Assembly (NCBI RefSeq): GCF_036013745.1
Contig: NZ_CP107880.1
Location: forward strand, 10,044,001 to 10,108,000
Direction of reading: 5' to 3'
DNA: 64,000 nucleotides
Source of the DNA: Streptomyces sp. NBC_00483
Lineage (GTDB): Bacteria; Actinomycetota; Actinomycetes; Streptomycetales; Streptomycetaceae
The position numbers were made by a program, and so were the translations under genes. Below are positions 8,496-17,762 of the stretch, one piece after another. How positions within the stretch are numbered: position 1 is the first letter of the stretch; each line of letters begins with the position of its first letter. The notes beneath the pieces were generated by a model. That model was not told where the DNA came from. It saw only the letters and a program-made list of their open reading frames with translations, and did no database searches.

Positions 8496-9956
8496 TCAGC
8501 GCAGCGCGGCCGCCTCCTCGTCCGGGGTGTCCGCGGCTCCCGGCCGGGGCGCGGGCACCGACACCAGCGGCGGCTCCGTGGCACACGGCCGGGACCGGGC
8601 GAGCGCGCTCAGGCCGAAGGTGAGCAGGGCGTTCAACACCACTGTGACGAGGCCCGCGTTGACACCTCCGAGGTCGGGCTCTACCACGTACAGCACCAGG
8701 GAGGCGGCGACACCCGCGATCATGCCGGTCGCCACCGCCCACGCCCGCACCCGGCGGAAGAACAGCAGGGCGAACCAGCCCGGGATCAGCTGGCCCAGCA
8801 GGTAGTACGTCAGGTTGAGCACGGTCAGCATCAGCGACGACGCCGTCAGTGTCAGCACGGCGGCCGCCACCAGGAACACCGCGACGGCCAGCGTCGTCCA
8901 CCGCCGCTGGGCCTCCGGGCGCAGGTTCGGCGCGAGGTTGCGGGAGACGATGCCACCGATCGACAGCGCCGTCACCGCGAGGACCAGCACCCCGGAGAGG
9001 CCCGCGCCGCCCGCGACCACACCCACCAGCCAGTTCGGCAGCACATCACGCACGACCTCCATGAACACCGTGTTGGGATCGGCGACATGCTTGCCGGCCG
9101 TGTACGCGAAGTAGGCCGTGGCCACCAGGAACGGGTACATCAGCATGTACGACGGCATCCACACCGTCGAGGACTTGATGGCCCGCTCGGAGCGTGCGGT
9201 GAAGATGTAGCCCGCGGAGAAGCCCAGATAGAAGGTGACCGCCTGGAAGACGATGGTGGTCAGCGCGAACACCATCGGGCTGCCCGACATGGTGACCTGC
9301 GCGCGCGGCACGGCCGCCGGATCCGTGACCGCCTCGATGCCACCGCCCGCGACGAGCGCGGCGACACCCGCGGCCACCACACCCAGCACCATGAGCCCGT
9401 CCTTGAGGATGGACACGAACGCCGGGGACCGCACCCCGGACACGGCGACGTACAGGAACGCCATCACGCCCGCGAGGATCACCGCCTGCACCGGCGTGAT
9501 CGGCAGCCCGAGCGCCGTCAGCACCACCTGCATGCCGATGAACTGGTACTGGCCCCACGGCACCAGGGCCACCAACAGGGCCAGCGCCGTGATGAGTTCG
9601 AGGCCGCGGCTGCGGAAGTGGCGGCCGAACACGTCCGGGATGGTCATCGCGTCGTAGCGCACCCCGGCCCTCCAGATCAGCGGAGCCACGTAATAGCCGA
9701 GCGGATAGGCCAGCAGGATGTAGCCGAGGAACCAGACGCCGTAGCTGGCGCCCTTGGCGTAGATCCCGGCCGGGAAACCGATCATCGTGCCGATGCTGTA
9801 CACCTCGCCGACCGCGAGGAAGTACAGCAGCCACGGCGGGAACGAACGGCCGCCGACCAAGTACTCGCTGATGGACACCTTGCGGATGCCGCGCCGGGCG
9901 CTGAACGCCACGAGGACCGACAGCACCATGATGACGAAGAAGACCGTGGCGATCAT
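8496..9956 (-). CDS. Sodium:solute symporter (SSS family)
   Basis: The 486-residue protein has about 13 predicted membrane segments and SSS landmarks: the N-terminal SEYLVGGRSFPPWLLYFLAVG and the FPAGIYAKGASYGVW stretch. SSS carriers use the sodium gradient to import organic acids, amino acids, sugars or ureides. Start ATG at 9956 overlaps the stop of the DUF3311 gene by 4 bp, so they are translationally coupled; the longer frame upstream simply covers that gene. It is the last gene of the minus-strand amidohydrolase-DUF3311-SSS operon behind xsc. Substrate not determinable; context suggests a sulfonate or an amide derivative. Confidence 0.9.
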   Translation of the reverse strand: MIATVFFVIMVLSVLVAFSARRGIRKVSISEYLVGGRSFPPWLLYFLAVGEVYSIGTMIGFPAGIYAKGASYGVWFLGYILLAYPLGYYVAPLIWRAGVRYDAMTIPDVFGRHFRSRGLELITALALLVALVPWGQYQFIGMQVVLTALGLPITPVQAVILAGVMAFLYVAVSGVRSPAFVSILKDGLMVLGVVAAGVAALVAGGGIEAVTDPAAVPRAQVTMSGSPMVFALTTIVFQAVTFYLGFSAGYIFTARSERAIKSSTVWMPSYMLMYPFLVATAYFAYTAGKHVADPNTVFMEVVRDVLPNWLVGVVAGGAGLSGVLVLAVTALSIGGIVSRNLAPNLRPEAQRRWTTLAVAVFLVAAAVLTLTASSLMLTVLNLTYYLLGQLIPGWFALLFFRRVRAWAVATGMIAGVAASLVLYVVEPDLGGVNAGLVTVVLNALLTFGLSALARSRPCATEPPLVSVPAPRPGAADTPDEEAAALR

Positions 9957-10213
9957 CGGGACACCTCCTCCGAGGAATTCGGTGTGTCCTCGGGGTAGTG
10001 CTTCCGGTCCATCCGCCACGCCAGCTTCAGACACAGGGTGGTCAGCGGGAAGCAGGCGAACACCCACAGGAACAGCAGCGGGATGCCCGCCACGTACACG
10101 TCCGTGTTCGCCAGCAGCGGCATGACCACGAGGAGCGCGAACGCGGGGACCCCGAGGCCCAGCCACAGGCTGCGGGGGAGACGGCGTGAGGGCTCCGTCG
10201 GTGGTGAACTCAT
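9953..10213 (-). CDS. DUF3311 family small membrane protein
   Basis: An 86-residue protein with two hydrophobic segments (about residues 15-34 and 40-61) and a conserved VYVAGIPLLFLWVF pattern. DUF3311 proteins are typically encoded immediately before an SSS symporter, analogous to the small accessory subunits of pantothenate/acetate-type SSS carriers. Both junctions are 4-bp ATGA overlaps (10210-10213 with the amidohydrolase, 9953-9956 with the symporter), strongly implying co-production. Likely an assembly or stabilising partner of the symporter. Confidence 0.85.
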   Translation of the reverse strand: MSSPPTEPSRRLPRSLWLGLGVPAFALLVVMPLLANTDVYVAGIPLLFLWVFACFPLTTLCLKLAWRMDRKHYPEDTPNSSEEVSR

Positions 10214-11889
10214 CGCTTGCCTCCGGGAGTTCGTTCCCAGACGACGTCGCCGCCGATGACCGTCGCCTCGACCGTCAGATCGCGCAGGCTGCGCTCGCCG
10301 CCGGCGGTCGGGTCATCGGACAGGACCGTGACATCGGCCAGCTTGCCCGGCTCCAGGGTTCCCTTGCGGTCCTCCTCGAAGGCCAGCTTGGCCGCCTCGC
10401 TCGTGTAGGCGCGCAGCGCGGTCTCCGCGTCGACCCGCTGCTCCGGCCCCAGTTGGTGGCCGTCGCGGGTCATCCGGTCGACCGCACACCACATGCCCTC
10501 GAGCGGCGGCACCGGGACCACGGGTGTGTCCGAGTGCAGGCCGAAGGTGACGCCGTGACGGCGGGCCGAGGCCAACGGGTCGATGCGGGCCGCCCGTTCG
10601 GGGCCGAGGAAGCGGTCGCGGTGCCGGTCGCCCCAGTAGTAGACGTGCTTGACGAAGAACGAGGCGTGCACACCGGCCCTAGCCATGTCCGCGAGCTGCC
10701 GCTCACCCGCCATCTGGCAGTGCTCGATGCGGTGGCGCCGGTCCGCGGACTCCGGGTCCAGGCCCAGCTTCTGGTACGCGTCGAGGATGGCCTGGATCGC
10801 GCCGTCGCCGTTGCCGTGCACGGCGACCTGCCAGCCCGCCTCGTGCAGCGTCGCGATCCGCCGGGACAGGTCGTCCGGCGGGAAGATCAGCAGCCCGTGC
10901 TTGTCCGGGGCGCACGCGTAGCCGTCCGAGACACACCCGGTCAGGCCCTGGATCGAGCCGTCCGCCCACATCTTGACGCCGGCCACTCGGAACTCGTCGT
11001 CCCCGAGCCCCGCGACGGCCGACTCCACTGGGCTGAGGCGCCCCTGTGCCAGCTCAGGGAACAGGTCCTGCACCAGGTACGCCTGGATCCGGTTGCGCAG
11101 CCGACCGGTGAGCCGGGCCCTGCGGTAGGCGTCGAGTTCGCCGGGGCCGCCTTGGAGGCCGAGTCCCGTGTCGTGAACCGTGGTGACACCCGCCGCCAGA
11201 TACGCGTCACCGGCCCGCCCGATCGCGTCGGCCAGGTCGTCCACGCCGGGCTTCGGCATGCCCGCGTACGCGGCGAACGCGGCGGTCTCCGCGAGCACAC
11301 CGGTCGGCTCGCCCTTCGCGTCGCGGACGATGACACCCCCGACCGGGTCGGGGGTGTCCCGGTTGATGCCCAGGCGCCCGAGGGCCGCCGAGTTGAGCAC
11401 GCAGAAGTGGCCCGAGATGTGCTGCAGACACACCGGATGGTGCGGCGAGACCGGGTCCAGATCGGCGCGCGTGGGGTGCCGGTCGTCGGCCAGGAGCGTG
11501 TCGTCGTAGCGGTAGCCGCGGATCCACTCGCCCCGCTCGGTGTGCCCGGCGGCCTGCTCGACGAGGGCCACGATGTCCGCGATCCGGTCGTTCGGCGGAC
11601 TGCCCGCGTCGACCTCCGCGGCGAGGGTCAGGCCGAAGAACGTGGGGTGGTTGTGGGTCTCGATGAACCCCGGCACGGCGCACCGGCCGCTCAGATCGCG
11701 CAGCGTGGTGGCGGGACCGGCGAGGGTGAGGATGTCGGCGTCCGAACCGACGGCGAGCACCTTGCCGTCGCGGGCGGCCAGCGCCGTGCCGGTGTGCCCG
11801 GCGCGGTCCAGGGTGCGCACGGTGCCGCCGTACAGGATCGTGTCGGCGGCGTGCAGGGGATCGGCGGGGCGGGGGAGCGGACTCGGCAC
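10210..11889 (-). CDS. Amidohydrolase family protein (YtcJ-like)
   Basis: The 559-residue product shows the YtcJ-type amidohydrolase layout: an N-terminal beta-sandwich (ILYGGTVRTLDRAG), the metal-binding GFIETHNHPTFFG at about residues 94-106, and a C-terminal VTVLSDDPTAGG. Such metal-dependent hydrolases cleave amide or ester bonds; most are uncharacterised. No signal peptide is seen, so it should be cytoplasmic and act after import by the coupled symporter. GTG start at 11889 with a weak GGTGG upstream. It lies 109 bp downstream of xsc on the same strand, so it may share xsc's promoter. I infer release of taurine or another amine from an imported amide; the substrate is unproven. Confidence 0.85.
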   Translation of the reverse strand: MPSPLPRPADPLHAADTILYGGTVRTLDRAGHTGTALAARDGKVLAVGSDADILTLAGPATTLRDLSGRCAVPGFIETHNHPTFFGLTLAAEVDAGSPPNDRIADIVALVEQAAGHTERGEWIRGYRYDDTLLADDRHPTRADLDPVSPHHPVCLQHISGHFCVLNSAALGRLGINRDTPDPVGGVIVRDAKGEPTGVLAETAAFAAYAGMPKPGVDDLADAIGRAGDAYLAAGVTTVHDTGLGLQGGPGELDAYRRARLTGRLRNRIQAYLVQDLFPELAQGRLSPVESAVAGLGDDEFRVAGVKMWADGSIQGLTGCVSDGYACAPDKHGLLIFPPDDLSRRIATLHEAGWQVAVHGNGDGAIQAILDAYQKLGLDPESADRRHRIEHCQMAGERQLADMARAGVHASFFVKHVYYWGDRHRDRFLGPERAARIDPLASARRHGVTFGLHSDTPVVPVPPLEGMWCAVDRMTRDGHQLGPEQRVDAETALRAYTSEAAKLAFEEDRKGTLEPGKLADVTVLSDDPTAGGERSLRDLTVEATVIGGDVVWERTPGGKR

Positions 11890-11973
11890 GGATGATCACC
11901 ACCAGGGGAGAGGGATAGGGGCAGGGACGGAGGGCGGGGCGCCCGCACCGACCGCGGGCGCCCCGGACGTGCT

Positions 11974-12003
11974 CGTACAGCGATCGGACGTACAGCGATC
12001 AGA
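11974..12003. repeat. 15-bp tandem duplication spanning the xsc stop codon
   Basis: Two adjacent 15-mers, 11974-11988 and 11989-12003, differ at one base. On the coding (minus) strand the unit nearest the gene contains the xsc stop TGA, while the next unit has CGA at the equivalent place, so the duplication is visible as a C-to-T difference that is the stop itself. Confidence 0.8.
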
Positions 12004-13825
12004 CGTAGTCCTGGTACTTGGCGAGGTGCCTGACCGGCTTCGACAGGGCGTCGCGGCGGAACGGGTCGCCCAGCTCACGGGTCGTCATGACCTCGATGAC
12101 CGTGGTGCGCCCCTCGTCCATCTGCGCCGCGACCGCCTTGCTCAGCGCCGGGCCGACGTCCTCGAGCCGGTCCACGATCACGCCGTCGGCGCCCATCGCG
12201 CGGGCGATCCCGGCGAACGACTCGCTCTCCAACTCGCCCGCGACGAACCGGCGGTCGTAGAAATCGACCTGGTTCTTCTTCTCGGCGCCCCACTGCCGGT
12301 TGTGGAAGACCACCGCGGTCACCGGGATGTCGTGCCGCACCGCTGTCATGATCTCGCCCATGCTCATGCCCCAGGCGCCGTCGCCCGCGTAGGCGACCGC
12401 CGGGCGCTCGGGCGCGGCCAGCTTGGCGCCGATGATCGTCGGCAGCGCGTAGCCGCAGTTGCCGAAGGACATCGGGGCGAAGAAGGACCGCGGCTCCTCG
12501 AAACGGAGATAGCTGTGCGCGATCGAGTTGATGTTGCCGATGTCGGTGGAGACCATCACCCGCTCCGGCAGCGCCTTCTCCAGCTCGCGCAGCACCTGAC
12601 GCGGGTGCAGCCAGGAGCCGTCCTCGCCGTCCTGCTCGGCGATCATGTCGAGGCTGTACGCGTCCGTCTCGTGGATCCAGCCGTCCAGCTCCTTCTCCCA
12701 GGCGTCCTTCTCCGCGCGGATGGTCGCCGAACGCCGGGCGCGGGTCCCCTCGCAGACGAGGTCACGGCCGTCGAGCCGGTGCACGAGGGACTGCGCCGCG
12801 GCGCCCGCGTCCCCGCAGATCCCGACCTCGATCTTCTTGACGAGGCCCAGCATGCGATGGTCCGCGTCGATCTGGATGATCTTGGCGTTCTTGGGCCAGT
12901 ACTCCATGCCGTACTGCGGCAGCGTGCCGAACGGGCCGAGCCGGGTGCCGAGCGCGACCACCACATCGGCCTGCGCGAGCAGCTTCATGCCCGCCTTGGA
13001 GCCCTGATAGCCGAGCGGTCCGCACCACAGCGGGTGACTCGCGGGGAACGAGTCGTTGTGCTGGTACGAGTTGACGACCGGCGCGCCGAGCCGCTCGGCC
13101 AGCGCCTTCGCCTGCTCGACCGCGTCGCCCATGACGACACCGCCACCGGAGATGATCACCGGGAACTCGGCCTCGGCGAGCAGCCGCGCCGCCTCCTCCA
13201 GGCTGCGCTCACCGCCAGGGCCCCGGTCGAGGCGGGACGGGCGCGGGATCTCGGCCTCGATGTCGCCGTAGAAGTGGTCGCGCGGGATGTTGAGCTGCGT
13301 CGGACCCATCTCGCTCATCGACCGGTCGAAGGCGCGGCCCGTCAGCTCCGCCATCCGGCGCGGATTGTTCACGTGCGCCTGGTACTTGGTGAACTCCTCG
13401 AACATCGGGAGCTGATTGGTCTCCTGGAAGCCACCGAGCCCCATGCCCATCGTGCCCGCCTCGGGCGTGACGACGACAACGGGGGAGTGTGCCCAGTAGG
13501 CCGCCGCGATCGCGGTGACGCAGTTGGAGATCCCCGGACCGTTCTGGCCGATCACCACGCCGTGCCGGCCACTGGCCCGCGCGTAGCCGTCCGCCATGTG
13601 GCCCGCGCCCTGCTCGTGCACGACCGGGATCAGCTGGATGCCGGCCGGCGCGAAGATGTCCATCGCGTCCATGAAGGCCGAGCCCATGATGCCGAAGATG
13701 TCCTTGACGCCGTGCGAGACCAGGGTCTCCACGAACGACTCGGAAGGGGTCATCCGTTGCACGCCGGCGGCCACCTGACGGCCGTCCTCGGTCGTGAACT
13801 GGGGTTGGGGCGCACTGCTGGTCAT
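11999..13825 (-). CDS. xsc: Sulfoacetaldehyde acetyltransferase (ThDP-dependent)
   Basis: The 608-residue protein matches Xsc closely: MTPSESFVETLVSHGVKDIFG, then GIMGSAFMDAMDIFAPAG and HEQGAGHMADGYARASGRHG, which includes the catalytic ThDP glutamate, and a C-terminal ThDP/Mg motif GDGAWGMSMGEI. Xsc (EC 2.3.3.15) converts sulfoacetaldehyde and phosphate to acetyl phosphate and sulfite, the desulfonation step of taurine degradation. The ATG at 13825 is preceded by AAGGGTGG; a longer upstream frame crosses the promoter and is rejected. It is divergent from an IclR regulator across a 260-bp operator-rich gap. Tpa-like and Ald genes lie 3-4 kb away. No acetate kinase, phosphotransacetylase or sulfite exporter is in the window. 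Confidence 0.95.
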   Translation of the reverse strand: MTSSAPQPQFTTEDGRQVAAGVQRMTPSESFVETLVSHGVKDIFGIMGSAFMDAMDIFAPAGIQLIPVVHEQGAGHMADGYARASGRHGVVIGQNGPGISNCVTAIAAAYWAHSPVVVVTPEAGTMGMGLGGFQETNQLPMFEEFTKYQAHVNNPRRMAELTGRAFDRSMSEMGPTQLNIPRDHFYGDIEAEIPRPSRLDRGPGGERSLEEAARLLAEAEFPVIISGGGVVMGDAVEQAKALAERLGAPVVNSYQHNDSFPASHPLWCGPLGYQGSKAGMKLLAQADVVVALGTRLGPFGTLPQYGMEYWPKNAKIIQIDADHRMLGLVKKIEVGICGDAGAAAQSLVHRLDGRDLVCEGTRARRSATIRAEKDAWEKELDGWIHETDAYSLDMIAEQDGEDGSWLHPRQVLRELEKALPERVMVSTDIGNINSIAHSYLRFEEPRSFFAPMSFGNCGYALPTIIGAKLAAPERPAVAYAGDGAWGMSMGEIMTAVRHDIPVTAVVFHNRQWGAEKKNQVDFYDRRFVAGELESESFAGIARAMGADGVIVDRLEDVGPALSKAVAAQMDEGRTTVIEVMTTRELGDPFRRDALSKPVRHLAKYQDYV

Positions 13826-13894
13826 GGAGTTTCCACCCTTCGACGTGCTGTCGGTGCTGGTGCGGGGTGGCGCATGTTCAGTGGGGGCGAGCAG

Positions 13895-13995
13895 GTTCCG
13901 GGATCCGGTACGCGGTGTTCCCAAAAGCGGGACACGTCGAGGACCGTAGAGCGGGCGTCTCGGCAGCGTCAACCGTGCGTACCGAAATCCGGGAC
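13895..13995. promoter_or_regulatory. Candidate IclR operators in the xsc/iclR divergent promoter
   Basis: The left element GTTCCGGGATCCGGTACGCGG (written 13895-13915) reappears in inverted orientation at 13973-13995 with about 16 of 23 matches. A second motif CCSAAAWSCGGGAC occurs directly at 13920-13933 and 13982-13995, 62 bp apart. All lie between the xsc start (13825) and the iclR start (14086). Probable binding sites of the IclR protein; proposed from symmetry only. Confidence 0.5.
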
Positions 13996-14085
13996 GTGCT
14001 GCTACGTTCGGGGGCCTGTTCAGGGGTCTGTTCAGTGGCCTGTTCGGAGAGTCGCCAACTGGCTTTCGGTGAGGGAGAGTTGAGG

Positions 14086-14865
14086 ATGGTGCACATGGAG
14101 GACGGAACCCCGGCCCTGCGCCTGTTCGCCCTGCTGGAACACATCGCCCGCACCGACCGCCTGGTCACCCTGACCGAGCTGGTCGCCGAGACCGGCCTGC
14201 CCAAGCCCACCGTGCACCGGATGCTGCAGCAGCTGGAGGGCGCGGGGCTCCTCGACCGACAGGGCGACGGCCGCCGCTACGGTGCGGGCGGCCGGCTGCG
14301 CACCTTCGCGGAGGACCTGCTCAGCCACGGCGCCCACCACGCGGCCCGGCATGCCGTCCTTCGCCACCTCGTCGACGAGATCGGCGAGACCTGCAACCTG
14401 ACCGCGCCGGCCGGGCCGGAGGTCGTCTACCTCGACCGCGTCGAGACCCCCGAGCCGCTGCGTTTCGCCCTGCGGCCCGGCTCCCGGGTCCCGGTGCACT
14501 GCAGTGCCAGCGGAAAGCTGATCCTCGCGTTCCTGCCCGCCGCCCAGCGCCGCAAGATTCTCACCGCGGCCCCGCTGAAGGCGTTCACCGCGCGCACCCG
14601 CACCGACCCCGACGCCCTGGAGGCCGAGCTCGACCAGGTGCGCAGGGACGGATTCGCCCTGGACGACGAGGAGTTCCTGCCCGGCCTCGTGTGCGCCGCC
14701 GTGCCCGTGCCCCGCGAGCCGGACGGTGACCCGGCCGGATCGCGGGTGCGTCAGTGCGTCGCCCTCCAGGCGCCCGCCGTACGGGTCAGTGTGGAGCGGG
14801 CCGTCGAACTGGTGCCGGTGCTGCGGCAGGCGGCCGAACGGATCGCCCGGGTCGAGGCGGACTGA
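14086..14865 (+). CDS. IclR family transcriptional regulator
   Basis: The 259-residue protein has an N-terminal winged helix (LRLFALLEHIARTDRLVTL then LVAETGLPKPTVHRMLQQLE, about residues 10-46) and the IclR effector domain (HCSASGKLILAFLP near residue 140). The ATG at 14086 follows GAGGGAGAGTTGAGG; an in-frame ATG three codons on is an alternative. IclR proteins bind small carboxylates and usually control the adjacent divergent operon, here xsc-amidohydrolase-DUF3311-symporter. It converges with the MocR gene, 3 bp between stops. Activator or repressor cannot be told from sequence. Confidence 0.92.
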   Translation: MVHMEDGTPALRLFALLEHIARTDRLVTLTELVAETGLPKPTVHRMLQQLEGAGLLDRQGDGRRYGAGGRLRTFAEDLLSHGAHHAARHAVLRHLVDEIGETCNLTAPAGPEVVYLDRVETPEPLRFALRPGSRVPVHCSASGKLILAFLPAAQRRKILTAAPLKAFTARTRTDPDALEAELDQVRRDGFALDDEEFLPGLVCAAVPVPREPDGDPAGSRVRQCVALQAPAVRVSVERAVELVPVLRQAAERIARVEAD

Positions 14866-14868
14866 AGG

Positions 14869-16341
14869 TCACTGCGCCGGCAGCAACTCCCGTACGACGT
14901 CGCCGAGGATCGCGATCCCGGGCTCGATGACGTCGGCCCGTGGCGCCGCGAAGCCGACCCGGAAGTGCCGCAGCGCATCGAGGTCCGGGCCCGCCAGGAA
15001 GAAGATGTCACCCCGCTCGATCAGCACGCCGCGCTCGCGTGCCCGCCGCACCAGCTCCCGGCAGTCGAGCCCCTCCGGCCCCGACATCCACAGGCTGACC
15101 CCGCCCGGTGCCGGTGAACTCGCCCACGGCAGCGACGCGTTCGCCGCGTCCCGCATGAGCCGCCACTTCGTTCCGAGGCGCGCCCGGCTGCGCCGTACGG
15201 CCAACTGGTAGTCACCCGACTCGATCAGCAGGCCCAGTGCCCGTTGCAGATGGCCGGAGGGGTGGCGTACCGAGTAGCGACGCAACTCCCGCAGATGTGC
15301 GACCAGTTCGGCCGACCCGACGAGATAGCCAAGCCTCAGGCCCGGCGCGAGGAACTTGGAGAACGTGCCCAGGTACACCACCTGCCCCGTGGCGTCCTGC
15401 GACTTGAGCGCGGGCGTGGGACTGCCCTCGTAGCGGAACTCGCTGTCGTAGTCGTCCTCCACGACGACCGTGCCCGCCTCCCTGGCCGCCGCGAGGAGCG
15501 CCTGCCGTCGCCCCGGCCCCAACGTCACATTGGTCGGGTGATGGTGACTGGGTGTCACATGCAGCAGGTCGACGCCGCGCAGGGTGCCCGGGGGTCGCAG
15601 TCCGTCCGCGTCGACGGGGAGGGGGTGCAGCCGGGCCCCGGCCCGCAGGAAGATGTGCCGTGCGTCCAGGTACCCGGGGTCCTCCACGGCAGCCACGGAC
15701 CCGGGCCCGAGCAGCGCCCGCCCCAGCAGGTCAAGGCCCTGCTGCGAGCCGATGGTGATCAGCACCTCGGACGCCTCCACCGCCATGCCGCGTGCGGGCA
15801 GCAGGTGGGAGCGGACCATCTCCACCAGCAGCGGATCGTCGTCGGCCACGCAGTCCTGCAACGACCAGGCGGCGTGCGGCCGGTCAAGTGCCCGGTTCAG
15901 CGCGCGCACCCAGGCCCGCGCCGGGAAGGCCCGCGGATCGACCTGCCCGGCGGGGAACGGGTACGGGTAGCGCGCCCAGTCGTGATGCTTCTCGATGTGC
16001 GGAAGCCGGTCCCCTTCGCGGCCGCGCAGCCGCCCCGACCAGTCGAAGGCGTGCTCCTGCGGAGGCGCCGGCTCCGGCTCGGTACGGGGCGGCATCCGCG
16101 GATTGACGAACAGGCCCGAACGGGCCCTGCTCTCCACGAAGCCTTCCGCCACCAGCTCCTGATAGGCCGCGGTGACCGTGTTCCGTGACACGCCCAACTC
16201 CTGGGCGAGGAGCCGCGAGGACGGCAGCCGGCCGCCCGCGTCGAGCCGCCCCGACGCGATCCCGTGCTCGATGGCCTGCCGCACCTGCCGGTACAGCGGC
16301 TCCCCGCGGCCCCGCTCGATCTCGATCAACGTACGCGGCAC
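14869..16341 (-). CDS. MocR-type (GntR + aminotransferase) regulator, probable TauR
   Basis: The 490-residue protein fuses an N-terminal GntR winged helix ([19 protein letters not shown], then [19 protein letters not shown]) to a fold-type I aminotransferase domain with a PLP lysine motif [15 protein letters not shown]. MocR proteins of the TauR branch activate taurine genes. Divergent transcription from ald and the taurine:pyruvate-type aminotransferase makes a TauR role likely. The start is a GTG at 16341 preceded by GGAGGCGG; the open frame continues upstream but the extension has no domain and runs through the promoter. Being PLP-dependent, it probably senses the amine itself. Confidence 0.88.
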   Translation of the reverse strand: MPRTLIEIERGRGEPLYRQVRQAIEHGIASGRLDAGGRLPSSRLLAQELGVSRNTVTAAYQELVAEGFVESRARSGLFVNPRMPPRTEPEPAPPQEHAFDWSGRLRGREGDRLPHIEKHHDWARYPYPFPAGQVDPRAFPARAWVRALNRALDRPHAAWSLQDCVADDDPLLVEMVRSHLLPARGMAVEASEVLITIGSQQGLDLLGRALLGPGSVAAVEDPGYLDARHIFLRAGARLHPLPVDADGLRPPGTLRGVDLLHVTPSHHHPTNVTLGPGRRQALLAAAREAGTVVVEDDYDSEFRYEGSPTPALKSQDATGQVVYLGTFSKFLAPGLRLGYLVGSAELVAHLRELRRYSVRHPSGHLQRALGLLIESGDYQLAVRRSRARLGTKWRLMRDAANASLPWASSPAPGGVSLWMSGPEGLDCRELVRRARERGVLIERGDIFFLAGPDLDALRHFRVGFAAPRADVIEPGIAILGDVVRELLPAQ

Positions 16342-16594
16342 GTACCGCCTCCGTCTCGCCGTCGGCCTGGCACCATCAGCGTGCACGCAACTGGACCTGT
16401 TGCGGTCGCCGTCTCGTTCGGCACGGTAGCCGTGGTGGCCCCGGCGCACGAGAGTGCACGGCCGACGCCTCCTTCCACGCAGGCTCTGTCCCGACGTCGC
16501 AGCCTCCACCCCAACTCGTGTCGAGCGCGCCAACCCACGCCTGTCGCACCGCGTCCGCGCCGCATTCCGGGCCGGGCCAGAGGGGAGTCGAACC
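16342..16594. promoter_or_regulatory. Divergent MocR/ald promoter region
   Basis: A 253-bp gap between divergent starts with no supported gene. CTGGACCT at 16391-16398 resembles the CTGGAC-type half-site I recall for TauR in Rhodobacter; a weaker CTGGCACC lies about 22 bp to the left (about 16368-16375) in the same orientation, suggesting a direct-repeat MocR site. GTGCACG occurs at about 16381 and 16454. No convincing -10/-35 pair was identified. Confidence 0.4.
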
Positions 16595-17710
16595 GTGAGG
16601 ATCGGTATTCCGCGGGAAGTGAAGAACAACGAGTTCCGCGTCGCCCTGACCCCCGCAGGGGTCCACGAACTGACCGCACACGGCCACACCGTCGCCGTCG
16701 AGTCCGGCGCGGGAACCGGCTCCGCGCTGCCCGACGCCGACTACGCAGCGGCCGGTGCCCGGGTCCTGCCGGGCGCCGACGACGTGTGGGCCGGGGCCGA
16801 CCTGGTCCTGAAGGTGAAGGAGCCGGTGGCAGAGGAGTACCACCGGCTCCGCCCCGACCAGGTGCTGTTCACCTACCTCCACCTCGCCGCGTCCCGTGCC
16901 TGCACGCAAGCGCTGCTCGACGCTGGAACCACCGGTGTCGCCTACGAGACGGTACAGGCGGCGGACGGCTCGCTGCCGCTGCTCTTCCCGATGTCCGAGG
17001 TCGCGGGCCGCCTCGCGCCGCAGGTCGGGGCGTACCACCTGATGCGCGGCGGGGGCGGACGCGGCGTGCTGACCGGCGGTGTGTCCGGCACCCGCCCGGC
17101 CCGCGTCGTCGTCATCGGCGCCGGAGTGGCGGGCATGAACGCGGTCGCCGTGGCCACCGGCATGTGGGCGGACGTCGTGCTGCTCGACACCGACGTGAAC
17201 AAGCTGCGCGCCGCCGACCGGATGTACCAGGGCCGCATCACCACACTCGCCTCGAACCGGCTCGCCCTCGAACAGGCCGTGCTCGAAGCCGACCTGGTGA
17301 TCGGCGCGGTCCTCGTTCCCGGCGCCAAGGCACCCCGCCTCGTGAGCAACGACCTCGTCGCGCGCATGAAGCCCGGCGCCGTCCTCGTCGACATCTCCGT
17401 CGACCAGGGCGGCTGCTTCGAGGACACCCGGCCCACCACCCACGCCGACCCCGTGTACCCGGTCCACGACACCCTCTTCTACTGCGTCGCCAACATGCCC
17501 GGCGCCGTCCCGCACACCTCGACCCACGCCCTCACCAACGTGACGCTGCCCTACGTCCAGGCCATCGCCGACCACGGTCTGCGCGCGGCCGTCGCGGCGG
17601 ATCCGGCGCTGAAGCGGGGGATCAACACGCTCGGCGGGCGGCTCACCTACCGACCGGTGGCCGAGGCCCACGACATGAAGCACGTGGACGTGGACCAAGC
17701 CCTGCTGTGA
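16595..17710 (+). CDS. ald: Alanine dehydrogenase
   Basis: The 371-residue product matches alanine dehydrogenase along its length: [20 protein letters not shown] at the N-terminus, the substrate lysine in VLKVKEP near residue 74, the catalytic histidine in FTYLHLAAS near 95, and the NAD-binding glycine motif [11 protein letters not shown] near 172. It interconverts L-alanine and pyruvate with NAD. Start GTG at 16595 follows AGGGGAG. Adjacent to the aminotransferase, its likely job is to deaminate the alanine formed from taurine plus pyruvate and so recycle the amino acceptor while releasing ammonium. Streptomyces often carry another ald elsewhere, so this may be pathway-dedicated. Confidence 0.95.
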   Translation: MRIGIPREVKNNEFRVALTPAGVHELTAHGHTVAVESGAGTGSALPDADYAAAGARVLPGADDVWAGADLVLKVKEPVAEEYHRLRPDQVLFTYLHLAASRACTQALLDAGTTGVAYETVQAADGSLPLLFPMSEVAGRLAPQVGAYHLMRGGGGRGVLTGGVSGTRPARVVVIGAGVAGMNAVAVATGMWADVVLLDTDVNKLRAADRMYQGRITTLASNRLALEQAVLEADLVIGAVLVPGAKAPRLVSNDLVARMKPGAVLVDISVDQGGCFEDTRPTTHADPVYPVHDTLFYCVANMPGAVPHTSTHALTNVTLPYVQAIADHGLRAAVAADPALKRGINTLGGRLTYRPVAEAHDMKHVDVDQALL

Positions 17711-17714
17711 ACAC

Positions 17715-17749
17715 GAACGCGAACGTGACATGAACGTGAACGTGACCGC
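17715..17749 (+). repeat. GAACGY short tandem array between ald and tpa
   Basis: Four GAACGC/GAACGT hexamers are packed at 17715-17743, with a related GACCGC following, just before the AAGGAG of the next gene. One possible upstream ATG (17730) would translate part of it as alternating Asn-Val. Likely replication slippage; may alter leader structure between the coupled genes. Confidence 0.6.
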
Positions 17750-17762
17750 GAAGGAGCGCACC

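Noticed and set aside
5819..8584. Long minus-strand frame opposite the GH127 gene
   Set aside because: No start context, no domain, and the hairpin terminator lies inside it.
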